From positions 1-31,235 of the IMG/VR virus record IMGVR_UViG_3300007345_000154: 31,235 bases of DNA; one strand, 5' to 3'. Every line of letters starts with the position of its first letter. The first letter of the stretch is position 1. Below are positions 1 through 6,673 of the stretch, piece after piece. The position numbers and the translations under genes were made by a program. The stretch comes from a virus. The notes below the pieces were generated by a model that had not been told where the DNA came from, did no database searches, and saw only the letters and a list, made by a program, of their open reading frames with translations.

Positions 1-89
1 AGAAGCGAGTCAAACTAACGAAGGAGCTTCAGGCACATCAAGCCCACCTCGATGACCTCAAGTCACAACTCGAGGCTTTAAACGCCTAA
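1..89 (+). CDS. C-terminal part of a small helical protein (cut by the window edge)
   Basis: The frame beginning at base 3 is open to a TAA at 87-89 and ends ...LDDLKSQLEALNA. It is rich in Lys, Glu, Gln and Leu with heptad-like Leu spacing, so it is probably a short coiled coil. The start lies outside the left edge. If the window is circular, the frame runs back through the right edge without a stop to GTG 31214, giving 36 residues starting (M)SRIKERQKRVK. No function is recognised. It sits 4 nt before the next small gene, as first gene of the rightward early block. Confidence 0.55.
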   Translation, partial: KRVKLTKELQAHQAHLDDLKSQLEALNA

Positions 90-93
90 CGCG

Positions 94-204
94 ATGCAAC
101 AATTCCTTCCACTCATCGAGGCCATCGTGGTCATCGTGGCGCTCGGCTCTGCCGCCATTATAGTAGAGACCCTTATCTCAATCTTTAAATCCTTCACAAA
201 ATGA
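94..204 (+). CDS. small single-span membrane protein (36 aa)
   Basis: ATG 94 to TGA 202-204. The protein starts MQQFLPLIEAIVVIVALGSA and is mostly one hydrophobic helix (about residues 6-30) with a short basic tail (IFKSFTK). It would be a single-pass inner-membrane peptide. Its stop overlaps the ATG of the next gene (ATGA at 201-204), the coupling seen throughout this phage. Its role is unknown; small membrane peptides in phage early regions can act in superinfection exclusion or host takeover, but nothing here proves that. Confidence 0.6.
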   Translation: MQQFLPLIEAIVVIVALGSAAIIVETLISIFKSFTK

Positions 205-389
205 TTCTCATCCAAGACAACGACGAGGCGCGTGACCTCGCCATTCAAATCGTAGAAACGCTGCTCGATGAATGCCCGCACCTGCTATCGGCGCAAGCCC
301 AAGAGTACAACGGCAACTTCACCGACGGCACGTTTGAACTGCAGGACACTATCCACGACTTTATCAACTCTAAAATTCAGAACGTATGA
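201..389 (+). CDS. hypothetical early protein, 62 aa
   Basis: ATG 201 to TGA 389, overlapping both neighbours by 4 nt (ATGA). It is a small acidic protein, mainly helical by composition (DEARDLAIQIVETLLDECPHL), with no recognisable domain, membrane segment or metal motif. Tight coupling on both sides shows it is translated as part of the early polycistron. Function unknown. Confidence 0.7.
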   Translation: MILIQDNDEARDLAIQIVETLLDECPHLLSAQAQEYNGNFTDGTFELQDTIHDFINSKIQNV

Positions 390-673
390 ACGACAAAAAC
401 ATCACCAAGATTCAGAACCTGCTGACCACCTGCCTCGACTGTGCAGGTGTCGAGCCTGAGCAGACCATCGCGCCCGTCATCAAGAAGAGCCCGGCAGGAA
501 TCAGCTACTACGTTGACCTCTGCATAGAGGACTACAACGAAGAGCAGCTTGCCTACTTCGTTGGCTTCCTGACCGAACAAATCGGATTCAAGAACATTTG
601 GTTTGACACATACCCATCAAGCGGGCGCGTTGACTTCGAATTAATCGTGCCGCTCGAAAGTTTGGCACGGTGA
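386..673 (+). CDS. hypothetical early protein, 95 aa
   Basis: ATG 386 to TGA 673, overlapping the preceding stop by 4 nt. No known domain. The second half (GISYYVDLCIEDYNEEQLAYF then VGFLTEQIG) has the same arrangement as GSLYFDFQVYDLTPELQFQL then GAFLGGAFG in the protein at 880-1209: a Tyr/Asp beta strand, an acidic turn, then a Gly-Phe-Leu helix. The two may be diverged duplicates separated by the tRNA-like pair. That is a by-eye alignment only. Function unknown. Confidence 0.75.
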   Translation: MNDKNITKIQNLLTTCLDCAGVEPEQTIAPVIKKSPAGISYYVDLCIEDYNEEQLAYFVGFLTEQIGFKNIWFDTYPSSGRVDFELIVPLESLAR

Positions 674-712
674 TTGCAATACACTGCCCGAGTTCTTTGA
701 CGTACTAACCAC

Positions 713-763
713 AGCAAGCCGCCCGCCGGGGGCGCAAGAGCGGTTCGACTCCGCTGCTTGCTC
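713..763 (+). ncRNA. tRNA-like element A: acceptor and T arm with one mini-arm
   Basis: A perfect 7-bp acceptor-type stem (713-719 with 756-762) encloses a perfect 5-bp T stem (739-743 with 751-755) whose 7-nt loop is TTCGACT, with the invariant G53-C61 pair and T54 T55 C56 A58 of tRNA. Between them lie only one 5-bp hairpin (CGCCC/GGGCG, 720-734) and a 4-nt linker. There is no D arm, no anticodon arm, and no encoded CCA (763 is C, then AAAA). At 51 nt it is far too short for a canonical tRNA. By geometry it could be an RNase P or RNase Z type substrate, but this is inference. A decayed tRNA is the alternative. Confidence 0.6.
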
Positions 764-768
764 AAAAT

Positions 769-850
769 GGCCTACTGCCGCGTGCCACACTATGTAGACG
801 TACATAGTGGCCGGGAGGATGCACACGAGGTTCGAGTCCTCGGTAGGTCA
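769..850 (+). ncRNA. tRNA-like element B: acceptor and T arm with long central hairpin
   Basis: A 7-bp acceptor stem (769-775 with 843-849, one G-U pair) joins a perfect 5-bp T stem (826-830 with 838-842) with loop TTCGAGT; T776 occupies the position of U8 and A850 that of the discriminator base. In place of D and anticodon arms is one long arm: CCG/CGG (778-780 with 812-814) and a perfect 9-bp hairpin (788-796 with 801-809) closed by a GACG tetraloop. There is no 7-nt anticodon loop and no encoded CCA. It begins 5 nt after element A, so the two are a tandem unit. All tRNA T-arm invariants are kept, which argues for selection. Confidence 0.6.
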
Positions 851-879
851 CTAATTCAAATCTTTTAAACCCAAACACT

Positions 880-1209
880 ATGGACAACATCTCAACGTGC
901 AAAATCACCCCGCGCCTCGCACAGGCGCAAGCCAAGAACACTTGCCTACAAATCGAGCGACTCATCCAAGCGTGCGGCATCAGCAAGGACGACTACACCG
1001 AAGTAGTGTGGCAAGAGCTCAAGGGCTCGTTGTACTTCGACTTCCAAGTTTACGACCTCACGCCTGAGTTGCAGTTCCAACTCGGCGCTTTCCTCGGCGG
1101 TGCATTCGGCGCTGCTTCAATTAACACAATGGCCTTCTATTGCAGTACCAACAAGTACCGAGGCCTTATCCGCTACGAAATCCAAACCACTATCAAAAAT
1201 GCCAAGTAA
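880..1209 (+). CDS. hypothetical early protein, 109 aa
   Basis: ATG 880 to TAA 1209. The leader (tttaaacccaaacact) has no Shine-Dalgarno sequence. The N-terminal half is helical (LAQAQAKNTCLQIERLIQAC) and the C-terminal half alternates strands around YFDFQVYDL and a Gly/Ala-rich FLGGAFGAA segment. No domain recognised. It is the first gene after the tRNA-like pair and may be a diverged duplicate of the protein at 386-673. Function unknown. Confidence 0.75.
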   Translation: MDNISTCKITPRLAQAQAKNTCLQIERLIQACGISKDDYTEVVWQELKGSLYFDFQVYDLTPELQFQLGAFLGGAFGAASINTMAFYCSTNKYRGLIRYEIQTTIKNAK

Positions 1210-1456
1210 TATCAAGATGCCTCCGGGCGAATGGTTCGTGCCCTCAGGGTACGCCCTTCACAATTTCATCACCAAAGCAATCAAGCGCGGTGACGGCGTG
1301 TTCAATCACCTCGCTATCAACCCTGACGGCGAAACCTTTATAGTAGGAACATACTTCGACCTGCCGAGCCCACAACGCACCGGCACTCTTTACCAACAAG
1401 ACACCTATGCCAAGCAAAAAGCGTGGGAGTTTATGTCAAACCACAAACTCAGCTAA
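1199..1456 (+). CDS. hypothetical early protein, 85 aa
   Basis: The frame is open from 1100, but ATG 1199 is preferred because it overlaps the previous stop by 11 nt, typical here, whereas 1100 would sit inside that gene. The product begins MPSNIKMPPGEWFVPSGYAL and has beta-strand character (GETFIVGTYFDLP). No recognised domain. Function unknown. Confidence 0.65.
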   Translation: MPSNIKMPPGEWFVPSGYALHNFITKAIKRGDGVFNHLAINPDGETFIVGTYFDLPSPQRTGTLYQQDTYAKQKAWEFMSNHKLS

Positions 1457-1457
1457 T

Positions 1458-1667
1458 GTGAAAAATCCCGAAACACAAATCGGCGGCAGCCACTACAACA
1501 AAATGCAGATTCAGCCCGTAACATTCATAATGGCCAACGGCCTCAGCTATGCCCAAGGCAACGTCATCAAGTACGTCTGCCGCTACGCTGACAAGAACGG
1601 CATCGAAGACCTGCAGAAGGCCAAGCAGTACATTGACTTTATGATTAACGCCCTGCTCGATGACTGA
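1458..1667 (+). CDS. DUF3310-type phage protein (SaV-like)
   Basis: The protein carries the DUF3310 signature: GGSHYNKMQIQPVTFIMANG, then GNVIKYVCRYADKNGIEDLQKAKQYID. DUF3310 proteins are small, widespread phage proteins found near nucleotide-metabolism and replication genes; their biochemical role is not settled. GTG 1458, two bases after the previous stop, puts GGSHY near the N terminus as in the family, so I prefer it; ATG 1407, which would overlap the previous gene by 50 nt, is the alternative and gives 86 aa. The stop overlaps the next gene by 8 nt. Confidence 0.8.
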   Translation: MKNPETQIGGSHYNKMQIQPVTFIMANGLSYAQGNVIKYVCRYADKNGIEDLQKAKQYIDFMINALLDD

Positions 1668-1980
1668 CTACGACAAGAACGAACTCGCGTTCCTTGCCTC
1701 GCGCAACGAACTCGAGCGCAAGTTCCACGAGATACGGGACTTCCTGCAGACCACATCGCCTGACAAGATTGGCAAGCAGCGCTATCAGAATCTATTCACC
1801 ATCGCGGGACTCGGCCTCACACTCATCCTCGAGAACAAGTTGATGTTCGACGAGATTGAGAAGCTACGCAAGCAAGCGCGGCGTGACGTTGCCGAGAACC
1901 TTGAACTAATCAGACAAGTCAATGCCCTCCAAGCAAGAATTAATGGCCAAGTGGCCGAAGACAATGCCCAAATGGAATGA
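1660..1980 (+). CDS. hypothetical helical protein, 106 aa
   Basis: ATG 1660 (8-nt overlap with the DUF3310 gene) to TGA 1980. It is almost wholly alpha-helical by composition, with a likely coiled coil in the C-terminal half (about residues 58-103, from LENKLMFDEIEKLRKQARRD on). No transmembrane segment or catalytic motif. Such proteins often oligomerise, but no role can be assigned. Confidence 0.7.
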   Translation: MTDYDKNELAFLASRNELERKFHEIRDFLQTTSPDKIGKQRYQNLFTIAGLGLTLILENKLMFDEIEKLRKQARRDVAENLELIRQVNALQARINGQVAEDNAQME

Positions 1981-2119
1981 GAAGTTCCCCTGCCCGACAA
2001 GCATCACGCTGTACAAGAGCGCGGTTGCAATGAGGCAAATCAAGAAGGACTTCCCCATTCCTCCCTTCCCAAACTTCAAACAAATATTTAAAGATTACAA
2101 AGATGCCCAAACTAAATGA
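1964..2119 (+). CDS. hypothetical protein, about 51 aa
   Basis: One frame with in-frame ATGs at 1922, 1943 and 1964 ends at TAA/TGA near 2119. I prefer ATG 1964 (MPKWNEKFPCPTSITLYKSA) because its 17-nt overlap with the upstream stop matches the overlap at its own 3' end with the gene at 2103. It is small, basic and Pro/Phe-rich near the C terminus (FPIPPFPNFKQIF). No recognised domain. Confidence 0.5.
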   Translation: MPKWNEKFPCPTSITLYKSAVAMRQIKKDFPIPPFPNFKQIFKDYKDAQTK

Positions 2120-2378
2120 ACTAATTGGCGTGAACGAACGCGCCTCAGGATACGTCACCTTCAGCTTCGATATTTACATCGACAATGTTCCTGTTGAGGA
2201 TGAGCAAATCTTATACGCAGACCTAATGAAGCTATTTAGCAAATGGCTGTCGGTTATGGAAACCCTGCTTCCCGAGCACTCACTCCTAAACAAGCGATGC
2301 GAGCTTCATATGGAAGACGTAGACGTCACCTATGAAGATGACTATGACCGACTCGGTTCAATTGACTGTGACCTATAA
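2103..2378 (+). CDS. hypothetical acidic protein, 91 aa
   Basis: ATG 2103 overlaps the preceding frame by 17 nt; stop at 2376-2378. The protein is acidic, with a beta segment near the N terminus (GYVTFSFDIYIDNVPV), a central helix (LYADLMKLFSKWLSVMETLL) and an Asp/Glu-rich tail ending DCDL. No known family recognised. A small acidic early protein could be a DNA mimic or host-protein binder, but nothing specific supports that. Confidence 0.7.
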   Translation: MPKLNELIGVNERASGYVTFSFDIYIDNVPVEDEQILYADLMKLFSKWLSVMETLLPEHSLLNKRCELHMEDVDVTYEDDYDRLGSIDCDL

Positions 2379-2388
2379 ACCCAACAAT

Positions 2389-2670
2389 ATGACACAAGAA
2401 CAACGAGAAGCCCTCAAGGTTGTCGAATCCGACATTCTCTTCGAGGCTAACGCCGAAGCGTATGACGAGTACATAGAAGTTGAGGGCACTACCATGGCCC
2501 GACTACCGGGTGGCGACATCGTGGCAATCGATACCGGGCAATACGTGCTCGGCTACCGATACGCTGAGGACGGCACGTTGGTTTGCACCCTGTTTACCGA
2601 CTACGGTTTCTGCAAGAGCGAGTGCTCGTACGCAGAAATCGACCCCCAAGGAAATATCGAACTTTACTAA
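2389..2670 (+). CDS. hypothetical protein, 93 aa
   Basis: The frame opens at 2332, but ATG 2389 (MTQEQREALKVVESD), 10 nt after the previous stop, is the natural start. The C-terminal half looks like a small beta barrel or meander (GDIVAIDTGQYVLGYRYAE, then TLVCTLFTDYGFCKSE). No recognised domain. It ends 8 nt before the next start. Confidence 0.65.
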   Translation: MTQEQREALKVVESDILFEANAEAYDEYIEVEGTTMARLPGGDIVAIDTGQYVLGYRYAEDGTLVCTLFTDYGFCKSECSYAEIDPQGNIELY

Positions 2671-2678
2671 TCAAGAAA

Positions 2679-3110
2679 ATGAAAGAAACAGAATACAACC
2701 AAGCTGAGGTAAAACAGTACCACGACTACCAAGACAACCGAGCACAGGCGCAACACCTGCTTTCCAAGCTCAAAGCCAAGGAGGCCGAGGGTATGGGTAT
2801 CACCAAGGTGTTCTGGAAGGACGGACAGCCTACTTTAGTAGAGTGTAGCTCCCGCCTGTACTGGGAAGGGCAGCTCAAGAAGCGAGGCTTCACTGGACGG
2901 CCTGAGTACCCCGCCTTGCCAGCCACCGAATCTCACGCTCGTCAACCGGCCACGTGGGAGGCAAAGCGTGATGCCAAGAATCGAAAAACATACACGCTTG
3001 AAGAAACGCAGACAATGAACTTCAAGACCAGCGGTCACCTCCCCGCTCACTACTACATGGACGAGAGTGCACTGGAGGCTTATGTAGAATCCTTAACCAA
3101 AGAAAAATGA
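2679..3110 (+). CDS. hypothetical protein, 143 aa
   Basis: Start ATG 2679 (MKETEYNQAEVKQYHDYQDN); the same frame is open further upstream, but that part overlaps the previous gene. The first third is a charged helix with Gln/Lys/Glu-rich repeats (AQAQHLLSKLKAKEAEGM); the rest is basic and aromatic (FWKDGQPT, LYWEGQLKKRGF). No recognised domain. The stop overlaps the next gene by 4 nt. Confidence 0.7.
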   Translation: MKETEYNQAEVKQYHDYQDNRAQAQHLLSKLKAKEAEGMGITKVFWKDGQPTLVECSSRLYWEGQLKKRGFTGRPEYPALPATESHARQPATWEAKRDAKNRKTYTLEETQTMNFKTSGHLPAHYYMDESALEAYVESLTKEK

Positions 3111-3376
3111 ATCATACTGACGAACGACTAATGGTGCTGACGGTTAGCTACGAGGATGTAGTTAAGCCAATGGAGCAATCAAGAAGCAACAAGGTGGAGT
3201 CCGCAGAGGTCAAGAGCATCTTGGAAGTTATCGAAGCCATGTTGCTTGATAAAGACCCTACCGCCTGCTTCTTCAACGTAGAGTATCAAGAAGACCAACA
3301 TTTCAGAAGCGGGGTGTGCGACATCTATGACGTTGCCAAGAACGACATCGTATTAATCAACATCTATTACACATGA
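3107..3376 (+). CDS. hypothetical protein, 89 aa
   Basis: ATG 3107 in an ATGA overlap to TGA 3376. Mixed alpha/beta composition: a strand (RLMVLTVSYEDVV), a helix (VKSILEVIEAMLLDKD) and a C-terminal hydrophobic strand (DIVLINIYYT). No known family recognised. Confidence 0.65.
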   Translation: MNHTDERLMVLTVSYEDVVKPMEQSRSNKVESAEVKSILEVIEAMLLDKDPTACFFNVEYQEDQHFRSGVCDIYDVAKNDIVLINIYYT

Positions 3377-3555
3377 GCGAACAAGAAAAAGAGCAGTATA
3401 TGCGAGTGCTATGGGCCAAGGTTCTTGCTTGGGAGGCTATCCAACAAGGACGAAAGCTGACCGGTATCGAGAAGATTATGGCCATCTCTCAGTGCAGCGA
3501 ATTTGACTGCAAGGTTAACCTCGGATGGCCTGACCCAAGTCTCAAAGAAATGTAA
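3373..3555 (+). CDS. hypothetical protein, 60 aa
   Basis: ATG 3373 (4-nt overlap with the previous stop) to TAA 3555. Small helical protein (KEQYMRVLWAKVLAWEAIQQ, then LTGIEKIMAISQC). It is the last gene of the first early run; a promoter-bearing gap follows. Function unknown. Confidence 0.65.
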   Translation: MSEQEKEQYMRVLWAKVLAWEAIQQGRKLTGIEKIMAISQCSEFDCKVNLGWPDPSLKEM

Positions 3556-3563
3556 TAAATTTC

Positions 3564-3592
3564 TTGCATTTGTCAGGAATAACCCTTATAAT
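3564..3592 (+). promoter_or_regulatory. sigma70-like promoter for the replication genes
   Basis: TTGCAT at 3564-3569 and a consensus TATAAT at 3587-3592 are separated by exactly 17 nt, in the only sizeable gap (3556-3622) between two otherwise overlapping gene runs. The annealing-protein ATG (3623) lies about 24 nt after the expected transcription start. It would drive the recombination/replication block as its own unit. Confidence 0.6.
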
Positions 3593-3622
3593 AAAAATAC
3601 GTCACCACTAAAAACAATCACC

Positions 3623-4360
3623 ATGGACAACCAAGAAGCAAGGTTGGGCGCTCTCGCAATTCTATGCGTTACCTTAATCGCCCTATTCATGATGACGCTA
3701 ACGACAGTCTTTGGGCAACAGATAGTGCCCGGGCCGTTCGGCACCTATCAAATAGTACAACCCATTAAATACAAAAGCCATGTAAACACACACCCCGCTG
3801 ACGGTTGGATTGAAGCCAACCCCGATGCTAACACAGTATCCAACTACAAGTTGGGTCAAACAGTCAAGAATGAGTTCAACCCCTTTAAACAATTAACAGA
3901 AAACATGAATGCAGATGAAAAGGCTAGGTTCAAACAGTTGGCCGAACAATACAATCTGGCACCAACCGATTTTTGGAAGTCCCCACAGGGTTTCGTTATT
4001 ATCTCGCGCAGAGGTATTGAAAAAATCCAGAGCGGCCTCGGTGCTACTATTAGCTACGACGTTGTACCTGAGTTCTCTGACCTGTCTATACCTCAGTATG
4101 TCATTAAGGCTACCGGTAAGATTCGTTCGAAGACTACAGGTACGCACCGCAGTAAGGATGGCGGACATGAATTTCCTGTATCACAAACGGTGGAACGTGT
4201 AGTCGAAACATTCGGCGAAGCGAATCCCAAGAATTGCCGTGGAGGAGCGCAAGCGTACATGGTGGCTATGAGCGAAAAACGCGCCATGGCACGCTGTATC
4301 CTTAAGCTCAGTGATTTTTACATGCTAAACGTCTTTTCGGAAGACGAGATTGATGAGTGA
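3623..4360 (+). CDS. putative single-strand annealing protein with N-terminal membrane segment
   Basis: From ATG 3623 the product is 245 aa. Residues about 7-30 form a hydrophobic helix (GALAILCVTLIALFMMTLTT) like a signal anchor, followed by about 60 residues without known features. From M95 (ATG 3905) comes a soluble part with two short hallmarks, ERVVETFGEANPKN and YMVAMSEKRAMARCILKL, ending FSEDEIDE. Metal-free 'A.AEKRA.aRaiLKL' segments like this occur in phage annealing/ERF-type proteins; the assignment is by pattern and position, just upstream of SSB and helicase. The earlier frame start at 3503 is rejected because it overlaps the promoter. A separate product from ATG 3905 is possible. 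Confidence 0.5.
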   Translation: MDNQEARLGALAILCVTLIALFMMTLTTVFGQQIVPGPFGTYQIVQPIKYKSHVNTHPADGWIEANPDANTVSNYKLGQTVKNEFNPFKQLTENMNADEKARFKQLAEQYNLAPTDFWKSPQGFVIISRRGIEKIQSGLGATISYDVVPEFSDLSIPQYVIKATGKIRSKTTGTHRSKDGGHEFPVSQTVERVVETFGEANPKNCRGGAQAYMVAMSEKRAMARCILKLSDFYMLNVFSEDEIDE

Positions 4361-4628
4361 TTGGGACGAGCTGTTAGATGGCAAGCCCAAGTTCAATGCG
4401 TGGCAAGAGCAGACCTACCTTCTTTACCTGCTCGCAAACTCTACGCTTAATGAATACGAGCGCGACATAATGTCCGACGCCATCATCGACCCCGACCTCA
4501 CCCCTGAGTACGCAAGGGAAATAGCTGATTACCTCAGAATCAATCAGCTGCACTTCTCAAACATTCCTAATCCGTCTCAAACCCAAATATCAAGGTTTGT
4601 AGACCTCATCTCAAAAAACCTAAAGTAA
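4353..4628 (+). CDS. hypothetical protein, 91 aa
   Basis: ATG 4353 (MSDWDELLDGKPKFNAWQEQ) overlaps the upstream stop by 8 nt; an in-frame TTG at 4350 precedes it. Acidic, helical (LLYLLANSTLNEYERDIMSD). No recognised domain. It lies between the annealing-like gene and SSB and overlaps the SSB start by 1 nt (TAATG), so it may be a recombination accessory, which is only an inference from position. Confidence 0.65.
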   Translation: MSDWDELLDGKPKFNAWQEQTYLLYLLANSTLNEYERDIMSDAIIDPDLTPEYAREIADYLRINQLHFSNIPNPSQTQISRFVDLISKNLK

Positions 4629-4954
4629 TGAATATTCCTAAAAGTGTTTCCATCTCTATTGACCTCAACAAGATTGACGAGCAATACATCATCCAAGGAA
4701 AGAACGGCGCACGGTATGTGGACCTCAAGCTAGTGAACAGCCCCGACAACCAATACGGAAGTGACTACTTCGTTTCTCAGGGACTGCCCAAGAGCGTCCG
4801 AGACGAAATCAAAGCCAATGGCGGCGAATACCCCAAGACACCAATCGTGGGCAACGGTAACGCTTGGCAGATTATGGAAGGCCGGTTGAACTCCAACAAG
4901 AACAATTCTGTTGTCGAGACTAAGCAGGAGGAGTCAAACGACATGCCGTTCTAA
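4628..4954 (+). CDS. single-stranded DNA-binding protein (SSB-like)
   Basis: 108 aa. The body is a compact beta-rich fold (NGARYVDLKLVNSPDNQYGS), followed by a disordered linker and a terminal EESNDMPF, matching the SSB C-terminal tip (acidic residues then Pro-Phe) that recruits replication partners. It would coat single-stranded DNA during replication and recombination. It sits between the annealing-like protein and the helicase with TAATG couplings on both sides. The OB fold itself is not provable by eye, so a non-SSB protein with a similar tail is the alternative. Confidence 0.6.
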   Translation: MNIPKSVSISIDLNKIDEQYIIQGKNGARYVDLKLVNSPDNQYGSDYFVSQGLPKSVRDEIKANGGEYPKTPIVGNGNAWQIMEGRLNSNKNNSVVETKQEESNDMPF

Positions 4955-5280
4955 TGTTGTCGCCAATCGACGTTATGCTCAACTTGCGGCACAAGTTTGA
5001 GGTTATACTCGATGTGGATAGCGGGGATGGGGCTTGCGCCCTGTCCCTGCTTGACAACGCTATCGAGTCAGCAAAAGACACATTACAACATTACGGAGAG
5101 CCGCCGCCCGTAATATTTAACTTAAACGAGGCCATCGAGAAGGTGACGGAAGAGCACTTCTCCAAGCTGAACTTTGACGAGGTGCACGACCTTGCCGTGC
5201 AGATGTTGGAGGACAGGATAGCTCAGCTAACACTACAATTAGAGCATGCAAAAGATAATCGAACAGATTCAGAGGGTTGA
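4954..5280 (+). CDS. hypothetical replication-region protein, 108 aa
   Basis: ATG 4954 (TAATG with the SSB stop) to TGA 5280, overlapping the helicase start by 35 nt. Acidic and helical; the C-terminal half is a probable coiled coil (VHDLAVQMLEDRIAQLTLQL). No recognised domain. Its place between SSB and helicase suggests a replication accessory, but there is no sequence evidence of what it does. Confidence 0.65.
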   Translation: MLSPIDVMLNLRHKFEVILDVDSGDGACALSLLDNAIESAKDTLQHYGEPPPVIFNLNEAIEKVTEEHFSKLNFDEVHDLAVQMLEDRIAQLTLQLEHAKDNRTDSEG

Positions 5281-6673
5281 CTCCGACGTATGGGAATCGC
5301 TTATCGGCGACCCTGAGAAGAGCATACCCTCTAAGACTCAGCCCGCAGCGGTAGGCGCCGTGATAAACTGGGCATCCAAGCAGGTTGAGTCACCAATCAT
5401 TTTGATTGGGCAAGAGGTGCATATATGGAACGGCAAGTATTACGAGCGCGGTTCTATTTACGACATCTTAGAGTGCGCTCTTCGCGTCCTAAACCTACCT
5501 GTGGCCAGCGCTATTGATGCAGACTTCATACGCAACGTGGAGAAAGCGTTAAGTGTAGCCTCTGACCGGTACGCCCTCGACATCGATATGAACCCCAAGG
5601 GAATCAACTTCGCCGATGGCGTTCTGTTCATGAACCAAACCTCAGTAGATTTCAAGGCGGGCCACAGCCATAAGAACGTATTTACCTACTGCCTTCCGTT
5701 TAACTACTTGGGAGAGCGAGGTGAGTCCAAGGTGTGGTCTAAGTTCATAAATCAAATCGTCCCCGACGAGGAGCTGCGTAATTACATCATGGCCTCATTT
5801 GCTAACGCCATCGCTTGCGACCCTATGCGGGCTCAGAGAATGCTTCTTCTTATGGGCGTAGGCGCTAGCGGCAAGTCGACATTGATTGACGCGGTGGTGT
5901 CAACCATCGGTAGCCGAAACGCTTGCCGTGTGGATGACCTTCGTAACCTCACCAAGGACGACAGCCGATACCGCATCGACCTCGCTAAGAACATCCTGTG
6001 TATCTGTGGCGACGCATCGGGCAATATCGGTAACAAGGACGTGCTCAAGCAAATCATTTCCAAGGAGGAGATTAGCGGTCGCAGACTGTATAAGGAGATT
6101 GAGTACTTCTATCCCCGTGCTAGCCTGCTCGTTGCCTCCAACGAGATTGGCTTTACCCACGCGCTCGGTGACTCGGGCATCAGTCGTCGTATCGACATCA
6201 TTCAGTTCAACAACCCTGTGGCTGAGAAGGACCGTGACCCGTTCATTGGAGAGAAGCTGGCAGCGCCTGCTGAGCAGAGGGAGATGATACTCGACATGAT
6301 TGACGCTATCATAGATATGCAGAACAATCACGGGAAGATGGTTCGCCCTGACTCTCTGGCTAAGGCGCTAACCGACCTCATGTATGATGGCGATTCATTC
6401 CTTGCGTTCATGGGGTGGTGCGGGCTCGAAGCTGATGGTGAGACGTCGGAAGATGAGAACACCGAGTGGCTGCACCAATCCGCTTTGCGCGACGCCTACA
6501 ATAGATTCAGCGGCGAATACGGCAACGCCACGCTAGGCATGAAAGGCCTTAAGGGTAAGTGCCGAGTGCACGGTTGCTCTATGAAGTCGGCAAGCGGTCG
6601 TTCCCACAACTTCAAGTTTAAGGTCGTAGACAACGACTTGTTTAGTAAAAACTTTTACATTAGAGCAGAATGA
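5246..6673 (+). CDS. D5/P4-type primase-helicase (SF3 helicase)
   Basis: 475 aa. The C-terminal half is a superfamily 3 helicase: Walker A GVGASGKST (about 204-212), a Walker B/B' region ending ICGDASGN (about 253-260), sensor-type LLVASNE (294-300) and the arginine-finger pair in ISRRIDIIQF (312-321). The N-terminal 190 residues fit the D5_N region; no full archaeo-eukaryotic primase catalytic domain is evident, so it may be helicase only. It would be the replicative helicase/initiator; no DNA polymerase gene is present, so host polymerase is presumably recruited. Start MQKIIEQIQR overlaps the previous gene by 35 nt. Confidence 0.88.
   Translation: MQKIIEQIQRVDSDVWESLIGDPEKSIPSKTQPAAVGAVINWASKQVESPIILIGQEVHIWNGKYYERGSIYDILECALRVLNLPVASAIDADFIRNVEKALSVASDRYALDIDMNPKGINFADGVLFMNQTSVDFKAGHSHKNVFTYCLPFNYLGERGESKVWSKFINQIVPDEELRNYIMASFANAIACDPMRAQRMLLLMGVGASGKSTLIDAVVSTIGSRNACRVDDLRNLTKDDSRYRIDLAKNILCICGDASGNIGNKDVLKQIISKEEISGRRLYKEIEYFYPRASLLVASNEIGFTHALGDSGISRRIDIIQFNNPVAEKDRDPFIGEKLAAPAEQREMILDMIDAIIDMQNNHGKMVRPDSLAKALTDLMYDGDSFLAFMGWCGLEADGETSEDENTEWLHQSALRDAYNRFSGEYGNATLGMKGLKGKCRVHGCSMKSASGRSHNFKFKVVDNDLFSKNFYIRAE

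Noticed and set aside
713-850. Two ordinary tRNA genes
   Set aside because: T arms and acceptor stems are perfect, but there is no D arm with GG, no 7-nt anticodon loop and the lengths (51 and 82 nt with a 9-bp hairpin) do not fit any canonical tRNA.
3503-3622. Extended N terminus of the annealing-like protein from ATG 3503
   Set aside because: It would overlap the upstream gene by 53 nt and be encoded across the TTGCAT/TATAAT promoter.
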